This document shows, piece after piece, positions 43,970 through 53,457 of a stretch of DNA of 64,000 nucleotides. Position numbers and translations under genes: made by a program. Source of the DNA: Kordia algicida. GTDB lineage: Bacteria; Bacteroidota; Bacteroidia; Flavobacteriales; Flavobacteriaceae. Location of the stretch: assembly GCF_051013375.1 (NCBI RefSeq), contig NZ_CP142125.1; one strand, given 5' to 3'. The number at the start of each line of letters is the position of its first letter. The stretch's first letter is position 1. The notes beneath the pieces were generated by a model. The model did no database searches and was not told the origin of the DNA. It saw only the letters and a program-made list of their open reading frames with translations.

Positions 43970-45937
43970 ATGAAACCGATTTATTTACTACTTACCATCT
44001 TATGTACCAGCTTTTGCTACGGACAAAACCCAATGAGTTCTAAATTTAACAGAGTTAGTCAAGACGAACTAAATATGAAAGTGTACGCAAAAGATACCAC
44101 AGCGCATGCAGTCATTTTGGAAGAATATGGAGAAAACTTTTTTGACGTTGAAAATGATCGTATTTGGCTGATAAAACATTATTACGCTAAAATTAAAATT
44201 CTTGACAAGCAAGGTTTAGACGCTGCAAACATTGAAATTCCAGTCTACAAAAGTGAAAAATCTAGCGAATACATAAAAAACATAAAAGCAGTTACGCACA
44301 ATCCTGGCGAAAAAAATGAATTAGCAGAAGATCAAGTTTTTACGGTAGATTTAAATAGTTTTTATGCGGAAAAGCGCTTCACGTTTCCCAATGTAAAAGT
44401 AGGAAGCGTGATTGAATACCAATACACATTACAATCGCCCTATATTTACAATTTTGAAGGTTGGGATTTTCAATCTGACATTCCAAAAATATACAGTGAA
44501 TTTAATGCAAAAATTCCTGCAAACTATCGTTATAACAGAAGTTTAAAAGGTTTTCAGAAACTTGATGTAAATGAAGCTTCGGTAAAAAAAGGTTGTTTTA
44601 GAATCCCTGGAATTCCCGATAGAGCCGATTGTGAATTATTGCGTTATGCGATGAAAGATATTCCTGCGTTTAAGGAAGAATCGTACATGCTTTCCAAAAA
44701 CAATTATATTTCAAGAATTGCCTTTGAACTATCTGAATATGTTCGCTTAGATGGCAGAAAAGATGTCTATACAAAATCGTGGAAAGCGGTTGATAAAGAC
44801 ATGCGAAAAGACAAAGATATTGGCGCGCAGGTTCGTAAAAACAAATTCTTTAAAAACAAACTTTCTGATGAAATACTGAATGAACCTTCCGAATTAAAAA
44901 AAGCCAAAAAAATATATGCTTTTATCAAAGATCATTACACTTGGAACGGAAAATACGGCCTTTTTGGTGATGCAAACGTGCGTCAGGCATTTCAAAATCG
45001 TACAGGAAATGTTCCCGAAGTCAATTTATCTTTAGTAAACAGCCTGTTGGCTGCCGATATTAAAACGGAAACGGTACTATTGTCTACACGCGCCAAAGGT
45101 TTGCCAACACAAAAGCATCCGGTAATGTCTGATTTTAATTACTTAGTGGCAAAAGTGACCATTGGAGAAGAAGTATTTTTGCTTGATGCGACTGAAAAAT
45201 TACTTTCCTTCGGATTGTTACCAATTCGTGCATTAAACTACAACGGACGCGCTATGGATTTCAAAAATCCGAGCTATTGGTTTACGATCAATCCGTATCA
45301 AGAAAATCGTCAAAATACCATTGTTTCTATTACTGTTTCTGAAGATGGAACTGCCAAAGGAAAAATTTCGCAAGTAAATACAGGATATTTAGCTTACCAA
45401 AAACGACAAGAGCTTCTTGAAAATGATACTGAAACTTATTTGGATGATTTTGAATCTTCCCTACCCTTTTTGGAGGTTTCTGATTATGAAGTAAAAGATC
45501 GCACCAATGTAGAAAAACCTATAAAAGAAATATTTACCTTAGATTTTGATGAAGATGGTTTTTCGAATTCGGAAACATTCTTAGATCCGTTTTTCTTAAA
45601 AGTTTTCTCTAAAAATCCGTTTGCGCTAGAAAAACGAGAATATCCTGTAGATTTTGCTTTCTCAAGAGTGTACACCACTCGTTTTTTAATGTCAATTCCG
45701 CCAACACATGAATTTGCCAATCTTCCAGAAAATCAAGAATTTACTATTGGTAATGGAAAAGCAATTTGTGCTTTAAAAACTGTACAGCAAAACGGACAAT
45801 TGAACATGTCTTTCAAACTGATTATCAACAACTTCTATTTTGAACCACAAGAATATCAAGAATTGAAAGACTTTTTTAGTAAATTATCAATTCTACAGAA
45901 AAACACGCGATTAATCATAAAAAAGAAAAATTCCTAA
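43970..45937 (+). CDS. DUF3857/transglutaminase-like secreted protein
   Basis: The 655-residue protein has a signal peptide (LLLTILCTSFCYGQ). Residues ~60-230 are DUF3857 (FTFPNVKVGSVIEYQY), and ~300-400 have a transglutaminase-like core (FIKDHYTWNG, then LVNSLLAADIKTETVLLSTR). Where active enzymes have Cys after the first helix, this sequence has VPEVN, so it is probably inactive, as in most Bacteroidota homologues. It is likely periplasmic. It is followed 20 bases later by the channel gene. Confidence 0.85.
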   Translation: MKPIYLLLTILCTSFCYGQNPMSSKFNRVSQDELNMKVYAKDTTAHAVILEEYGENFFDVENDRIWLIKHYYAKIKILDKQGLDAANIEIPVYKSEKSSEYIKNIKAVTHNPGEKNELAEDQVFTVDLNSFYAEKRFTFPNVKVGSVIEYQYTLQSPYIYNFEGWDFQSDIPKIYSEFNAKIPANYRYNRSLKGFQKLDVNEASVKKGCFRIPGIPDRADCELLRYAMKDIPAFKEESYMLSKNNYISRIAFELSEYVRLDGRKDVYTKSWKAVDKDMRKDKDIGAQVRKNKFFKNKLSDEILNEPSELKKAKKIYAFIKDHYTWNGKYGLFGDANVRQAFQNRTGNVPEVNLSLVNSLLAADIKTETVLLSTRAKGLPTQKHPVMSDFNYLVAKVTIGEEVFLLDATEKLLSFGLLPIRALNYNGRAMDFKNPSYWFTINPYQENRQNTIVSITVSEDGTAKGKISQVNTGYLAYQKRQELLENDTETYLDDFESSLPFLEVSDYEVKDRTNVEKPIKEIFTLDFDEDGFSNSETFLDPFFLKVFSKNPFALEKREYPVDFAFSRVYTTRFLMSIPPTHEFANLPENQEFTIGNGKAICALKTVQQNGQLNMSFKLIINNFYFEPQEYQELKDFFSKLSILQKNTRLIIKKKNS

Positions 45938-45957
45938 ATAAGTAGTAAATTTACAAT

Positions 45958-46794
45958 ATGGCAAAAAATTGGAAAGCAACACTTCATGAGGTTATATACG
46001 AAGCAGATACACCTGCGGGAAAATTATTTGATGTAGTATTACTTTTTTTAATTCTAGCAAGTATTTTGCTGGTAATGCTTGAAAGTGTTAATGAATTTGC
46101 AGAAAAACACGGAACATTATTGTATGTTTCCGAGTGGATTATTACAATTTTATTTACGTTTGAATATTTTGCCAGAATCATTTCCATAAAAAAACCATCA
46201 CGATATATTTTTAGTTTCTACGGAATCATAGATTTTCTGTCTACCATTCCAATGTATTTATCATTTTTTATCGTTGGTTCGCAATCGCTCATTGCGTTAC
46301 GTGCTTTACGTTTAATGCGTATTTTTAGAGTTTTAAAATTAGCGAGATACATTGGCGAGTCTAACAATATCATGCGTGCTTTGAATGCGAGTAAGATTAA
46401 AATTGGCGTGTTTATCATGTTTATTTTAATTTTGTGTACCATTTTAGGATCGGTCATGTATTTGATTGAAAGTGGTGAAGACAGCGGATTTACAAGCATT
46501 CCAAGAAGTATTTATTGGGCAATTGTCACACTTACTACTGTTGGCTACGGAGACATTGCGCCACATACTGCGTTGGGACAATTTATTGCGTCCATCATTA
46601 TGATTCTTGGTTACGGAATTATTGCCGTTCCTACGGGAATTGTGACTGCCGAACTTGCCAATCAAGATAAAGAAGATGGTACGTTGCATTTAAATACGCA
46701 ATCGTGCCCAAACTGTGCTGCGGAAAAACACAAGAATAAAGCAGAATATTGTTATAATTGTGGCGAAAGTCTTAATCCAGAAGAATCTGATTAA
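45958..46794 (+). CDS. Voltage-gated potassium channel with C-terminal zinc ribbon
   Basis: The 278-residue protein has six transmembrane segments. The voltage-sensor S4 is Arg-rich (LRALRLMRIFRVLKLARYI), and the pore helix and selectivity filter are TTVGYGD before S6. The tetramer conducts K+ across the inner membrane. After S6 the C-terminus has CPNCAAEK and CYNCGES, a zinc-ribbon-like pair of CxxC knuckles of about 25 residues, unusual for these channels. Probably co-transcribed with DUF3857 upstream and miaA 12 bases downstream. Confidence 0.93.
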   Translation: MAKNWKATLHEVIYEADTPAGKLFDVVLLFLILASILLVMLESVNEFAEKHGTLLYVSEWIITILFTFEYFARIISIKKPSRYIFSFYGIIDFLSTIPMYLSFFIVGSQSLIALRALRLMRIFRVLKLARYIGESNNIMRALNASKIKIGVFIMFILILCTILGSVMYLIESGEDSGFTSIPRSIYWAIVTLTTVGYGDIAPHTALGQFIASIIMILGYGIIAVPTGIVTAELANQDKEDGTLHLNTQSCPNCAAEKHKNKAEYCYNCGESLNPEESD

Positions 46795-46806
46795 CCTAAC
46801 CTTTGT

Positions 46807-47712
46807 ATGTCCAAATATCTTATTTCAGTTGTTGGTGCAACCGCTATCGGAAAAACAGCGTTGAGTATTAAGCTTGCCAAACATTTCCAAACGGAGATTA
46901 TTTCCTGCGATTCAAGACAGTTTTTTAAGGAAATGACCATTGGTACGGCGGTTCCTTCTGAAGATGAATTGAATGCAGCGAAACATCATTTTATTCAACA
47001 TATTAGCATTTTTGACAATTATAATGTTGGACAATTTGAAAAAGATGCCATTACAAAGCTTGACGAGTTGTTTCAGCAATATAATATTGTTGTCATGGTT
47101 GGCGGAAGTGGTTTGTATGCAGATGCAGTAATTAAAGGTTTAGATGAATTCCCAAAGGTAAATCCTCAAATACGAGAAGATTTAAATGAAGAATTGGCTA
47201 CCAACGGAATTGTTTCGCTTCAAGAGAAACTAAAAACGCTTGATCCTGTATATTATGAAAAAGTGGCACTTGAAAACCCACATCGTTTAATACGCGCATT
47301 GGAAATTTGCATTGGAAGCGGAAAACCATATTCTAGCTTTTTGAAAGATAAAACAGCGAGTCGAAATTTTAAAACGATTAAAATTGGCTTGTCAGCAGAT
47401 AGACCAATCATGTACGATCGTATCAATCGTCGTGTAGATATCATGATGAACGAAGGATTGTTGGAAGAAGCAAAAGCGTTACATCCGCATAAAGCGTTGA
47501 ATGCCTTGCAAACAGTTGGTTACCGTGAGCTTTTTAATTATTTTGATGGCGATTGGACGCTCGATTTCGCCGTAAGCGAGATTAAAAAAAACAGCAGACG
47601 TTTTGCCAAAAGACAAGGAACTTGGTTTCGAAAAGATGCACAAACAGTGTGGTTTGATTATCAAGAAGATGTAGCGAATATTATTGAGGAAATTGAGCGT
47701 AGACTTTGTTAG
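46807..47712 (+). CDS. miaA: tRNA dimethylallyltransferase
   Basis: The 301-residue enzyme adds a dimethylallyl group to A37 of tRNAs reading UNN codons. The P-loop is VVGATAIGKTALS, where Ile replaces the usual Ser/Thr before GKT. DSRQFFKEMTIGTA binds the prenyl substrate. VMVGGSGLYADAVIKG and a Arg-rich C-terminal swinging domain (RRFAKRQGTWFRKD) follow. Length is normal. It starts 12 bases after the channel stop, and the spacer downstream is a repeat array. Confidence 0.96.
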   Translation: MSKYLISVVGATAIGKTALSIKLAKHFQTEIISCDSRQFFKEMTIGTAVPSEDELNAAKHHFIQHISIFDNYNVGQFEKDAITKLDELFQQYNIVVMVGGSGLYADAVIKGLDEFPKVNPQIREDLNEELATNGIVSLQEKLKTLDPVYYEKVALENPHRLIRALEICIGSGKPYSSFLKDKTASRNFKTIKIGLSADRPIMYDRINRRVDIMMNEGLLEEAKALHPHKALNALQTVGYRELFNYFDGDWTLDFAVSEIKKNSRRFAKRQGTWFRKDAQTVWFDYQEDVANIIEEIERRLC

Positions 47713-47744
47713 ATTTTTAGACTGTTTGTTGTTGATTTGTTCTT

Positions 47745-47833
47745 TGCTTATTAGCAAATATCAACATACCAAGAGCAAAGCGATACCAAAATACTAAAAG
47801 CAAAGCAATACCAACATACTAAATACCCAAAAG
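47745..47833. repeat. AAAGCAAAGCGATACC direct repeats
   Basis: About two and a half imperfect copies of a ~32-base unit, each with AGCAAAGC, then ATACCA and a variant of ACATACTAA, fill the gap between miaA and the cupin. Related sequence, richer in GCGAAGCG, is at 58493-58590, and the reverse strand version at ~10017-10068. Confidence 0.6.
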
Positions 47834-48340
47834 ATGCTCCCAGAAATAAAAAAATTAGTTGAAAATTTACACCTATTGCCACATCCTGAAGGCGGATTTT
47901 ACAAAGAAGTATATCGAAGTGAAAAAGTAATTCCGAAAAATGCGTTGCTTGATGATTTTTCAGGCGATCGCAGTTATTGTACAAGTATTTATTTTTTGCT
48001 TACTTCCAAGAATTTTTCTGCATTTCACAGAATTAAACAAGATGAAATTTGGCATTTTTATGGAGGAAGTGCTCTTAGCGTACATGTAATTGACAAAGAA
48101 GGAAAGTATACCGAACATAAAGTTGGAATGAATTTCTCTAAAGGAGAAGAACCGCAATTGGTTGTTCCTGCAGGTTGCTGGTTCGCGTCAAGCGTAGCAA
48201 AAGAAAATTCGTATGCATTTGTCGGTTGTACCGTAGCGCCAGGATTTGATTTTGAAGATTTTGAATTGGCAAAAGGTGCCGATTTAGCTTCGGAATATCC
48301 TCAGTATTCGAGTATTATCTATAGACTTACTAGAGAATAA
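47834..48340 (+). CDS. Cupin, DUF985 family
   Basis: This 168-residue cupin matches DUF985 along its length: HPEGGFYKEVYRSE, TSIYFLLTSKNFSAFHRIKQ, DEIWHFYGGSAL, VVPAGCWFASS and CTVAPGFDFEDFELA. The His residues likely bind a metal. The family, related to YML079w, includes epimerase-like and dioxygenase-like folds without a settled reaction. It stands alone, followed by a terminator shared with the response regulator. Confidence 0.92.
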   Translation: MLPEIKKLVENLHLLPHPEGGFYKEVYRSEKVIPKNALLDDFSGDRSYCTSIYFLLTSKNFSAFHRIKQDEIWHFYGGSALSVHVIDKEGKYTEHKVGMNFSKGEEPQLVVPAGCWFASSVAKENSYAFVGCTVAPGFDFEDFELAKGADLASEYPQYSSIIYRLTRE

Positions 48341-48343
48341 TTG

Positions 48344-48379
48344 AAAAAGTCGACATTCGGGAAGTCGACTATTTTTTTC
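48344..48379. terminator. Bidirectional terminator
   Basis: AGTCGAC (48349-48355) and GTCGACT (48364-48370) with A- and T-runs outside. It is shared by the cupin and the response regulator genes. Confidence 0.8.
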
Positions 48380-48411
48380 AAGTGTTTAGGGGAAATACGA
48401 ATAATACTTTA

Positions 48412-49125
48412 CTACTCTGCTTTATTTTTGATGACTAATCTAAATCCTTCACCATGAATATTTAAGATTTCCACGTCTTCGTCTCTTTTTAGATACTTAC
48501 GTAGTTTTGCAATATAAACATCCATTGATCTAGAAGTGAAGTAGTTATCATCTCTCCATATCTTTGTTAATGCTAATTCTCTTGGCATTAAATCATTTTC
48601 ATGTAGTGCTAACAAGCGTAGCAATTCGTTCTCCTTTGGCGATAATTTAATCGGTTCTTCATCATCGAATGTTAAAAAACGAAGTTTAGAGTTTAAACTA
48701 AATCTTCCAATGACAAACTCAAATTGTTTGCTGTCTGCTACAGAATCTGATGTTTTACGTTGCATTATTGCTTTGATTTTCATCAATAATACTTCCGAAT
48801 CAAAAGGTTTATTTAAGTAGTCGTCTGCTCCTACTTTGTAGCCTTTCATTACATCTTCTTTTAATGCTTTTGCGGTTAAGAAAATGATAGGAACTTCTGT
48901 ATTTTTTTCACGAATTTCTTTCGCAAGTGTAAAACCATCCTTGTACGGCATCATTACGTCAAGTATGCAAAGGTCGTAATTGTCTTTTTTGAATTTTTCA
49001 AATCCTTCCATTCCGTTCTTTGCATGAACAACGTCATAATCGTTCATTGAGAGATAGTCTTTTAATACAGTTCCAAAATTCGGATCATCTTCTACTAATA
49101 AAATTTTTTTGTTTTGAATCTCCAT
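48412..49125 (-). CDS. OmpR-type response regulator, RprY-like
   Basis: The 237-residue protein has a receiver domain (LLVEDDPNFG with acid pocket; LCILDVMMPYKDG with the phospho-acceptor Asp; TAKAL; KPFD) and a winged-helix DNA-binding domain with LSPKENELLRLL and TSRSMDVYIAKLRKYL. It is encoded 5 bases after the histidine kinase, so they act as a pair. The arrangement and sequence look like the RprX/RprY systems of Bacteroides. What it senses is unknown. Confidence 0.95.
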   Translation of the reverse strand: MEIQNKKILLVEDDPNFGTVLKDYLSMNDYDVVHAKNGMEGFEKFKKDNYDLCILDVMMPYKDGFTLAKEIREKNTEVPIIFLTAKALKEDVMKGYKVGADDYLNKPFDSEVLLMKIKAIMQRKTSDSVADSKQFEFVIGRFSLNSKLRFLTFDDEEPIKLSPKENELLRLLALHENDLMPRELALTKIWRDDNYFTSRSMDVYIAKLRKYLKRDEDVEILNIHGEGFRLVIKNKAE

Positions 49126-49130
49126 GTTAG

Positions 49131-50711
49131 TTACGATATTAATGGTAATTTAATAATGAATGTACTTCCTTTGCCCTTCTCACTTTCAACGCCTATTTGA
49201 CCTTCGTGGTCATCAACAATTCGTTTTACGTAAGCCAAGCCAAGTCCGTGCCCTTTTACATTATGAATATCACCTGTATGTTCTCTATAAAATTTTTCAA
49301 ATATTCTCTTTTGTACAGATTTGGACATTCCTTGTCCCTGATCTTTTACTTTAATCTGTATATAATTTTTCACCTTTTCGGTGTAAATGTCAATTTTTGG
49401 TTCGCCTTCCGTGTATTTAATAGCATTGTCTAATACATTGACTAACACGTTGGTAAAGTGTGTATCATTTGCCATTACCATACTATCTTTGGCGTTTAAA
49501 TGTGTTTTCACATAACCATTTCTGTCTTCTACAATTAGCTCAATATGAGACATGGCATCTTCTATTAAGTCGTGCACATCTACTTCTTCCTTACTAATTT
49601 CCAATTGATTTTTCTCTAGTTTGGAAATTTGCAATACATTTTCAACTTGTGCATGCATTCGTTTGTTTTCTTCACGAATCATTCCCAAATAACGCTTTAC
49701 TTTTTCTTTATCATCAATTACTTTAGGGTTTCTTACCGCATCTAACGCCAAGTTTATTGTTGCAATTGGTGTTTTAAATTCGTGCGTCATATTGTTGATG
49801 AAATCAGTTTTAATTTCTGAAATCTGCTTTTGTTTTATCAACTGATACAAAGCACTTGAATACGCTATTATGATAATTAATGTAAACACAATCGACATGA
49901 TTGCCATTCCCATGATAGATGATAATACATACTTATTTTTCTTGGGAAAACTAACAAATAAGGTGTAATTTCTACTGTCTCCATCTTCAAATAGTGGAAC
50001 ATCATACATACCACCATTTGTTATTTTGAACTGATCCGATTTTATCTTTGTGGCAAGTCCATCATCATACACGCCAAATTCATAATCTAAATTAAGTCCC
50101 AACTTATCTAAGTTGTTCTTTATCAAAAAATCTAGAATATCAACAGATACGCGCTTATGAATTGGAATCTGCTTAGTGAATTCATTAATATCGTCTTGAT
50201 ATTGAGCCATTTTTCTAGAAATATTATCTACTTCACGCATACGCTCAATAAAGGATAAACTACTCACATTTGGATCATCCAATAAGTCTTCTTTGTATAC
50301 AGTACGCGTTTTTACACGTGTGTAATTTTTTAAACTCGTACTATCATCTTCATTATTACTGTCAATGAACGTTGGAAAAATATTGTAATCTTCTTCTATG
50401 ATTCCTCTTGAATAAATACTTGTTTCATTGTTCTTTTCATTTCTACTTGTAATTTGTAGTATGCTAACAATTTGGGAACTTTCAGGTTCTTCAATACTAT
50501 CTATTAACTGTTGAAATTTTGTATAGTATTTAAGGTGTTCAGACTGAATAACACTTTCAGTAACATTCGTTAGAACTTGGTTTGCATTTAAGGAAAAAGA
50601 TTCTTGCTTTTCTTTTACAGCAGAAGCTATCCAATATCCTTGAACAAATATAATTCCCACGAGCGATAAACTCATTAAAATAACTAGAACAACAAATAAT
50701 CGTTTACTCAT
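49131..50711 (-). CDS. Sensor histidine kinase, RprX-like
   Basis: The 526-residue protein has a transmembrane segment at ~5-27, an extracytoplasmic sensor domain (~28-260) and a second segment (~265-290). The cytoplasmic part holds the H-box MTHEFKTPIATINL with the phosphorylated His, N-box LVNVLDNAIKY, and G-boxes DQGQGMSKSV and GHGLGLAYVKRIV. It lacks a HAMP domain. It is first in an operon with the response regulator, 5 bases apart. Signal unknown. Confidence 0.94.
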   Translation of the reverse strand: MSKRLFVVLVILMSLSLVGIIFVQGYWIASAVKEKQESFSLNANQVLTNVTESVIQSEHLKYYTKFQQLIDSIEEPESSQIVSILQITSRNEKNNETSIYSRGIIEEDYNIFPTFIDSNNEDDSTSLKNYTRVKTRTVYKEDLLDDPNVSSLSFIERMREVDNISRKMAQYQDDINEFTKQIPIHKRVSVDILDFLIKNNLDKLGLNLDYEFGVYDDGLATKIKSDQFKITNGGMYDVPLFEDGDSRNYTLFVSFPKKNKYVLSSIMGMAIMSIVFTLIIIIAYSSALYQLIKQKQISEIKTDFINNMTHEFKTPIATINLALDAVRNPKVIDDKEKVKRYLGMIREENKRMHAQVENVLQISKLEKNQLEISKEEVDVHDLIEDAMSHIELIVEDRNGYVKTHLNAKDSMVMANDTHFTNVLVNVLDNAIKYTEGEPKIDIYTEKVKNYIQIKVKDQGQGMSKSVQKRIFEKFYREHTGDIHNVKGHGLGLAYVKRIVDDHEGQIGVESEKGKGSTFIIKLPLIS

Positions 50712-50792
50712 TCGATCAAAATTAACGTATAATATCGGTTATAATAACTTTTTAACCAAACCTTAACAAATATGTTAATTTTATCAGATTAT

Positions 50793-51377
50793 CTAGCGTA
50801 TCAGCGATATTTCCTGATGTATTTTGACTACTTGTGCTTTTGCCTTTTCGAGATCTTCATTATGAATTACATAATCGGAAAGTGCTATTTTTCGTTCGTC
50901 ACTCCACTGATTGTCCATGCGATCTTGAATAGCTTCTCTTGAGGTTTGATCTCTTAGCAATAATCGGCGAAAACGCTCTTCTATCGGAGCTACCACGGTA
51001 ATAATCTTGTCGCATTGTTTATAGGAATCGTTTTCAAATAAAATAGCAACTTCTTTTATCACATAGGTTTCTTCGCTTCGTTCCGCATACCAATCTTTAA
51101 AATGTTGTCCAACTTTTGGATGCACAATAGCATTTATCTTTTTTAATGCTGCTGGCTTGTTAAAAACTATGTTAGATAGATATTTTCTGTTCAACTCACC
51201 ATTAATATAAGTTTTTTCGCCAAAAGCAGCAATTAATTCACTTTTTAATGTTTCTGATGAATGCATAAGCTTCTTTGCTTCTACGTCTGCAATGTAGATA
51301 GATACACCTAATTCCTGAAACATTTTTGCAATGGTCGTTTTTCCGCTTCCAATGCCACCTGTAAGTCCTACAATCAT
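50793..51377 (-). CDS. coaE: Dephospho-CoA kinase
   Basis: This 194-residue P-loop kinase catalyses the last step of coenzyme A synthesis. The Walker A is GLTGGIGSGKTTIAK at the N-terminus, DVEAKKLM follows, and the substrate/lid part includes VIKEVAILFEND and TVVAPIEERFRRLLLRD. Length is normal. The start overlaps the stop of the YbbR-like gene by 4 bases, so it is translationally coupled. The pairing of ybbR-like and coaE is seen in other Bacteroidota. Confidence 0.95.
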   Translation of the reverse strand: MIVGLTGGIGSGKTTIAKMFQELGVSIYIADVEAKKLMHSSETLKSELIAAFGEKTYINGELNRKYLSNIVFNKPAALKKINAIVHPKVGQHFKDWYAERSEETYVIKEVAILFENDSYKQCDKIITVVAPIEERFRRLLLRDQTSREAIQDRMDNQWSDERKIALSDYVIHNEDLEKAKAQVVKIHQEISLIR

Positions 51378-52337
51378 TTCTTTATTAAAAAGTTTATTTT
51401 TGTGTTTTCGATTCGATATGTCTTTGCCGTTTTTGGAAATTTCACCAATTTCGGAATCAAAAAAGAAGCTTCTGTTTTTTCAATATCCTTGTAATCGCAG
51501 TAAATTGCAAAGTCGCTTGCCGTAATTTTATTAAAATCTGTAACGTTTGCCGTATACGTAATCGTGACTTCTTTTGGGAATAATTTGATCGAATATCCTT
51601 GCGGAAGATTTTGCACACGTATAGGAATATCTAATTTTCCTTCGGTGAATTTATCAACTTTTGCAACAGCTTTTACGGTTGGTTGTGAAAATTTGAGCCG
51701 TTTTAACGAATCGTTTTTTAAAAGTTTTAATTCGAGATTAATATCCTTGCTAATGTCTTCAACTTGCCTGATTTCCGTATAAACGACCTTTAAACTATCA
51801 ATGACATCTTCTGGTCCTGAAACTTCAATGGTCTTTGGTTGAACCTGCAAAGAATCATACAAATTATATCCTTTTTCAAATGCTAATTCCAATTGAGGAA
51901 TTACAGGAAACTGCTTTCGTTTTGTTCTTTCCTAGTTTTAAAAATAAAGTATCTGGCGCAACTTTTAATATTTCAATTCCTTGATATATATGTCTATTTA
52001 CTGCTGTATTTGAAAGTACATAAAATATATTTTCGCCTTTTGTCTTTTTAACTTTCTCTAAATCGACTTCAATTTCTTTTTTAAATACCTTCTGACTCAA
52101 CATACGAAAACCCGAAGTTCTTACGCGTGCTTCTATGTTGCTTTCTTGATTTCCTAGCAAAATTTTATCGTCTGACAAATTCGTGTAAACGACTTTCATT
52201 TTTATCGTGTCTGTATACGTATTTGATAATTTTACTAAAGTCCATACAATAAAAGAAATGACAAAAAAGATGAGAAATACGTTAATTTTCTTCCCTTTAA
52301 AAGTTGCTTTAAATAAACTTTGAATTCCTTTAATCAT
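51374..52337 (-). pseudogene. YbbR-like protein, interrupted by a frameshift
   Basis: Two overlapping frames encode the halves of one YbbR-domain protein. The first (52337-51876) starts with a membrane segment (INVFLIFFVISFIVWTLV) and ends in an atypical SCNSSIGISI. The second frame (from ~51892) continues naturally with LELAFEKGYNLYDS. Removing one A from the AAA run at 51908-51910 gives a continuous 320-residue product reading KAVPVIPQLELAF. The C-terminal half has the repeats typical of YbbR domains. Either the gene is inactive, or the base is an assembly error. It precedes coaE with a 4-base overlap. Confidence 0.85.
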
Positions 52338-52339
52338 TG

Positions 52340-53347
52340 TTATTTTTTAAAAAATAGTTTTGGAAATCTTTTTTGTGGTTGTTGTTTAAAAATTTTGAGT
52401 GCAATTGTCGATTTTAAAAACCCAATTCCATATCCATAAAATTGAATACAGACAGCAACAAGCGACAAAAATGCTATTTTGATACTTTTTGTGGTACGCA
52501 AAGCATCTAATAGTATGGCAACAAAATATACGCCATAAGCAATTAAAAACCAATGAAAAGTGAAAAATATACTCAAAAATACAGCAATTAGTAATCCTAT
52601 GCAGAATACTGTTGGAAACCAATACGTGATTTTTGCCGTTTCGGGATGCCACAAATTTAGAATTGGACGTACCATTCCGAATTTGTTGACTTGAATATGG
52701 AACTTTTCCCAAGAAATTCTACGTTTATGATACACAAAAGCTTCAGGAATTAAAACAGTTTCGTAACCTGCATTCCAAATACGAATGGTCAAATCAGGAT
52801 CTTCTCCAGGATGAATTTGTCCAAAACCTTGTGTTTTTTCAAAAGCTTCTTTCGAAATTCCCATATTAAAACTTCTCGGTTGAAACTTGTTGACAGCTTT
52901 TTTTCCACCACGAATTCCGCCAGTTGTCAAAAATGCAGTCATGGCATAACTAATTGCTTTTTGTATGTCAGTAAACGAACTGTGTGCTGCGTCTGGTCCG
53001 CCAAAACAAGCTACATATTTTTTTTGCAATGCTTTGGAAACTTCTGATAAATATTGTGGTGGCAGAATACAATCTGAATCAAAAATCAAATAATAATTCC
53101 CTTTGGCGCGTTGCATTCCATAGTTTCTGGAATCTCCCGGACCTGAATTTGGCTTGAAGTAATAACTAATATCCAACCGATCTTGGTAAGCATTCACTAT
53201 ATCTTCTGCTGGAATTGAAGAACCATCTTCCACAATAACTACTTCAAAATCATCTTGAAACGTTTGTTTTGAGATACTTTCTAGCAATTCCGCTACCTCA
53301 TCGGGTCTGTTGAATACAGGAACAATAATGGAGAATTTTATTTGCAT
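52340..53347 (-). CDS. Family 2 glycosyltransferase, membrane-anchored
   Basis: The ATG at 53347 gives 335 residues and starts directly at the first strand (KFSIIVPVFNRPDEV). It is a GT-A fold with VVIVEDGS, the metal-binding DSD in LIFDSDCILP, and PGEDPDLTIRIW, the ED acid motif. Two or three hydrophobic segments in the last ~90 residues anchor it in the membrane. Its substrate is likely an envelope or exopolysaccharide glycan. It is the first gene of the group leading to YbbR and coaE, with 2 bases between its stop and the ybbR start. Confidence 0.92.
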   Translation of the reverse strand: MQIKFSIIVPVFNRPDEVAELLESISKQTFQDDFEVVIVEDGSSIPAEDIVNAYQDRLDISYYFKPNSGPGDSRNYGMQRAKGNYYLIFDSDCILPPQYLSEVSKALQKKYVACFGGPDAAHSSFTDIQKAISYAMTAFLTTGGIRGGKKAVNKFQPRSFNMGISKEAFEKTQGFGQIHPGEDPDLTIRIWNAGYETVLIPEAFVYHKRRISWEKFHIQVNKFGMVRPILNLWHPETAKITYWFPTVFCIGLLIAVFLSIFFTFHWFLIAYGVYFVAILLDALRTTKSIKIAFLSLVAVCIQFYGYGIGFLKSTIALKIFKQQPQKRFPKLFFKK

Positions 53348-53351
53348 GTCG

Positions 53352-53382
53352 CAAATATAGGCAAACAAAAAAAGCTGTTCAA
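53352..53382 (-). promoter_or_regulatory. Promoter of the glycosyltransferase gene
   Basis: On the minus strand: TTG (53382-53380), 20 bases, TATATTTG (53359-53352). The element ends 4 bases before the ATG, which suggests a very short or absent 5' leader. Confidence 0.55.
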
Positions 53383-53457
53383 TGAAGAATGATGATTAAT
53401 CTTAAATATATGCTTGATATTAGATTTATAAATTATGTTGCGAAAAAGCAACTATTA

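Noticed and set aside
51374..52337. Two separate overlapping genes for YbbR-like proteins
   Set aside because: The first ends in a non-family tail and the second lacks an N-terminal membrane segment; one base restores a single normal protein.
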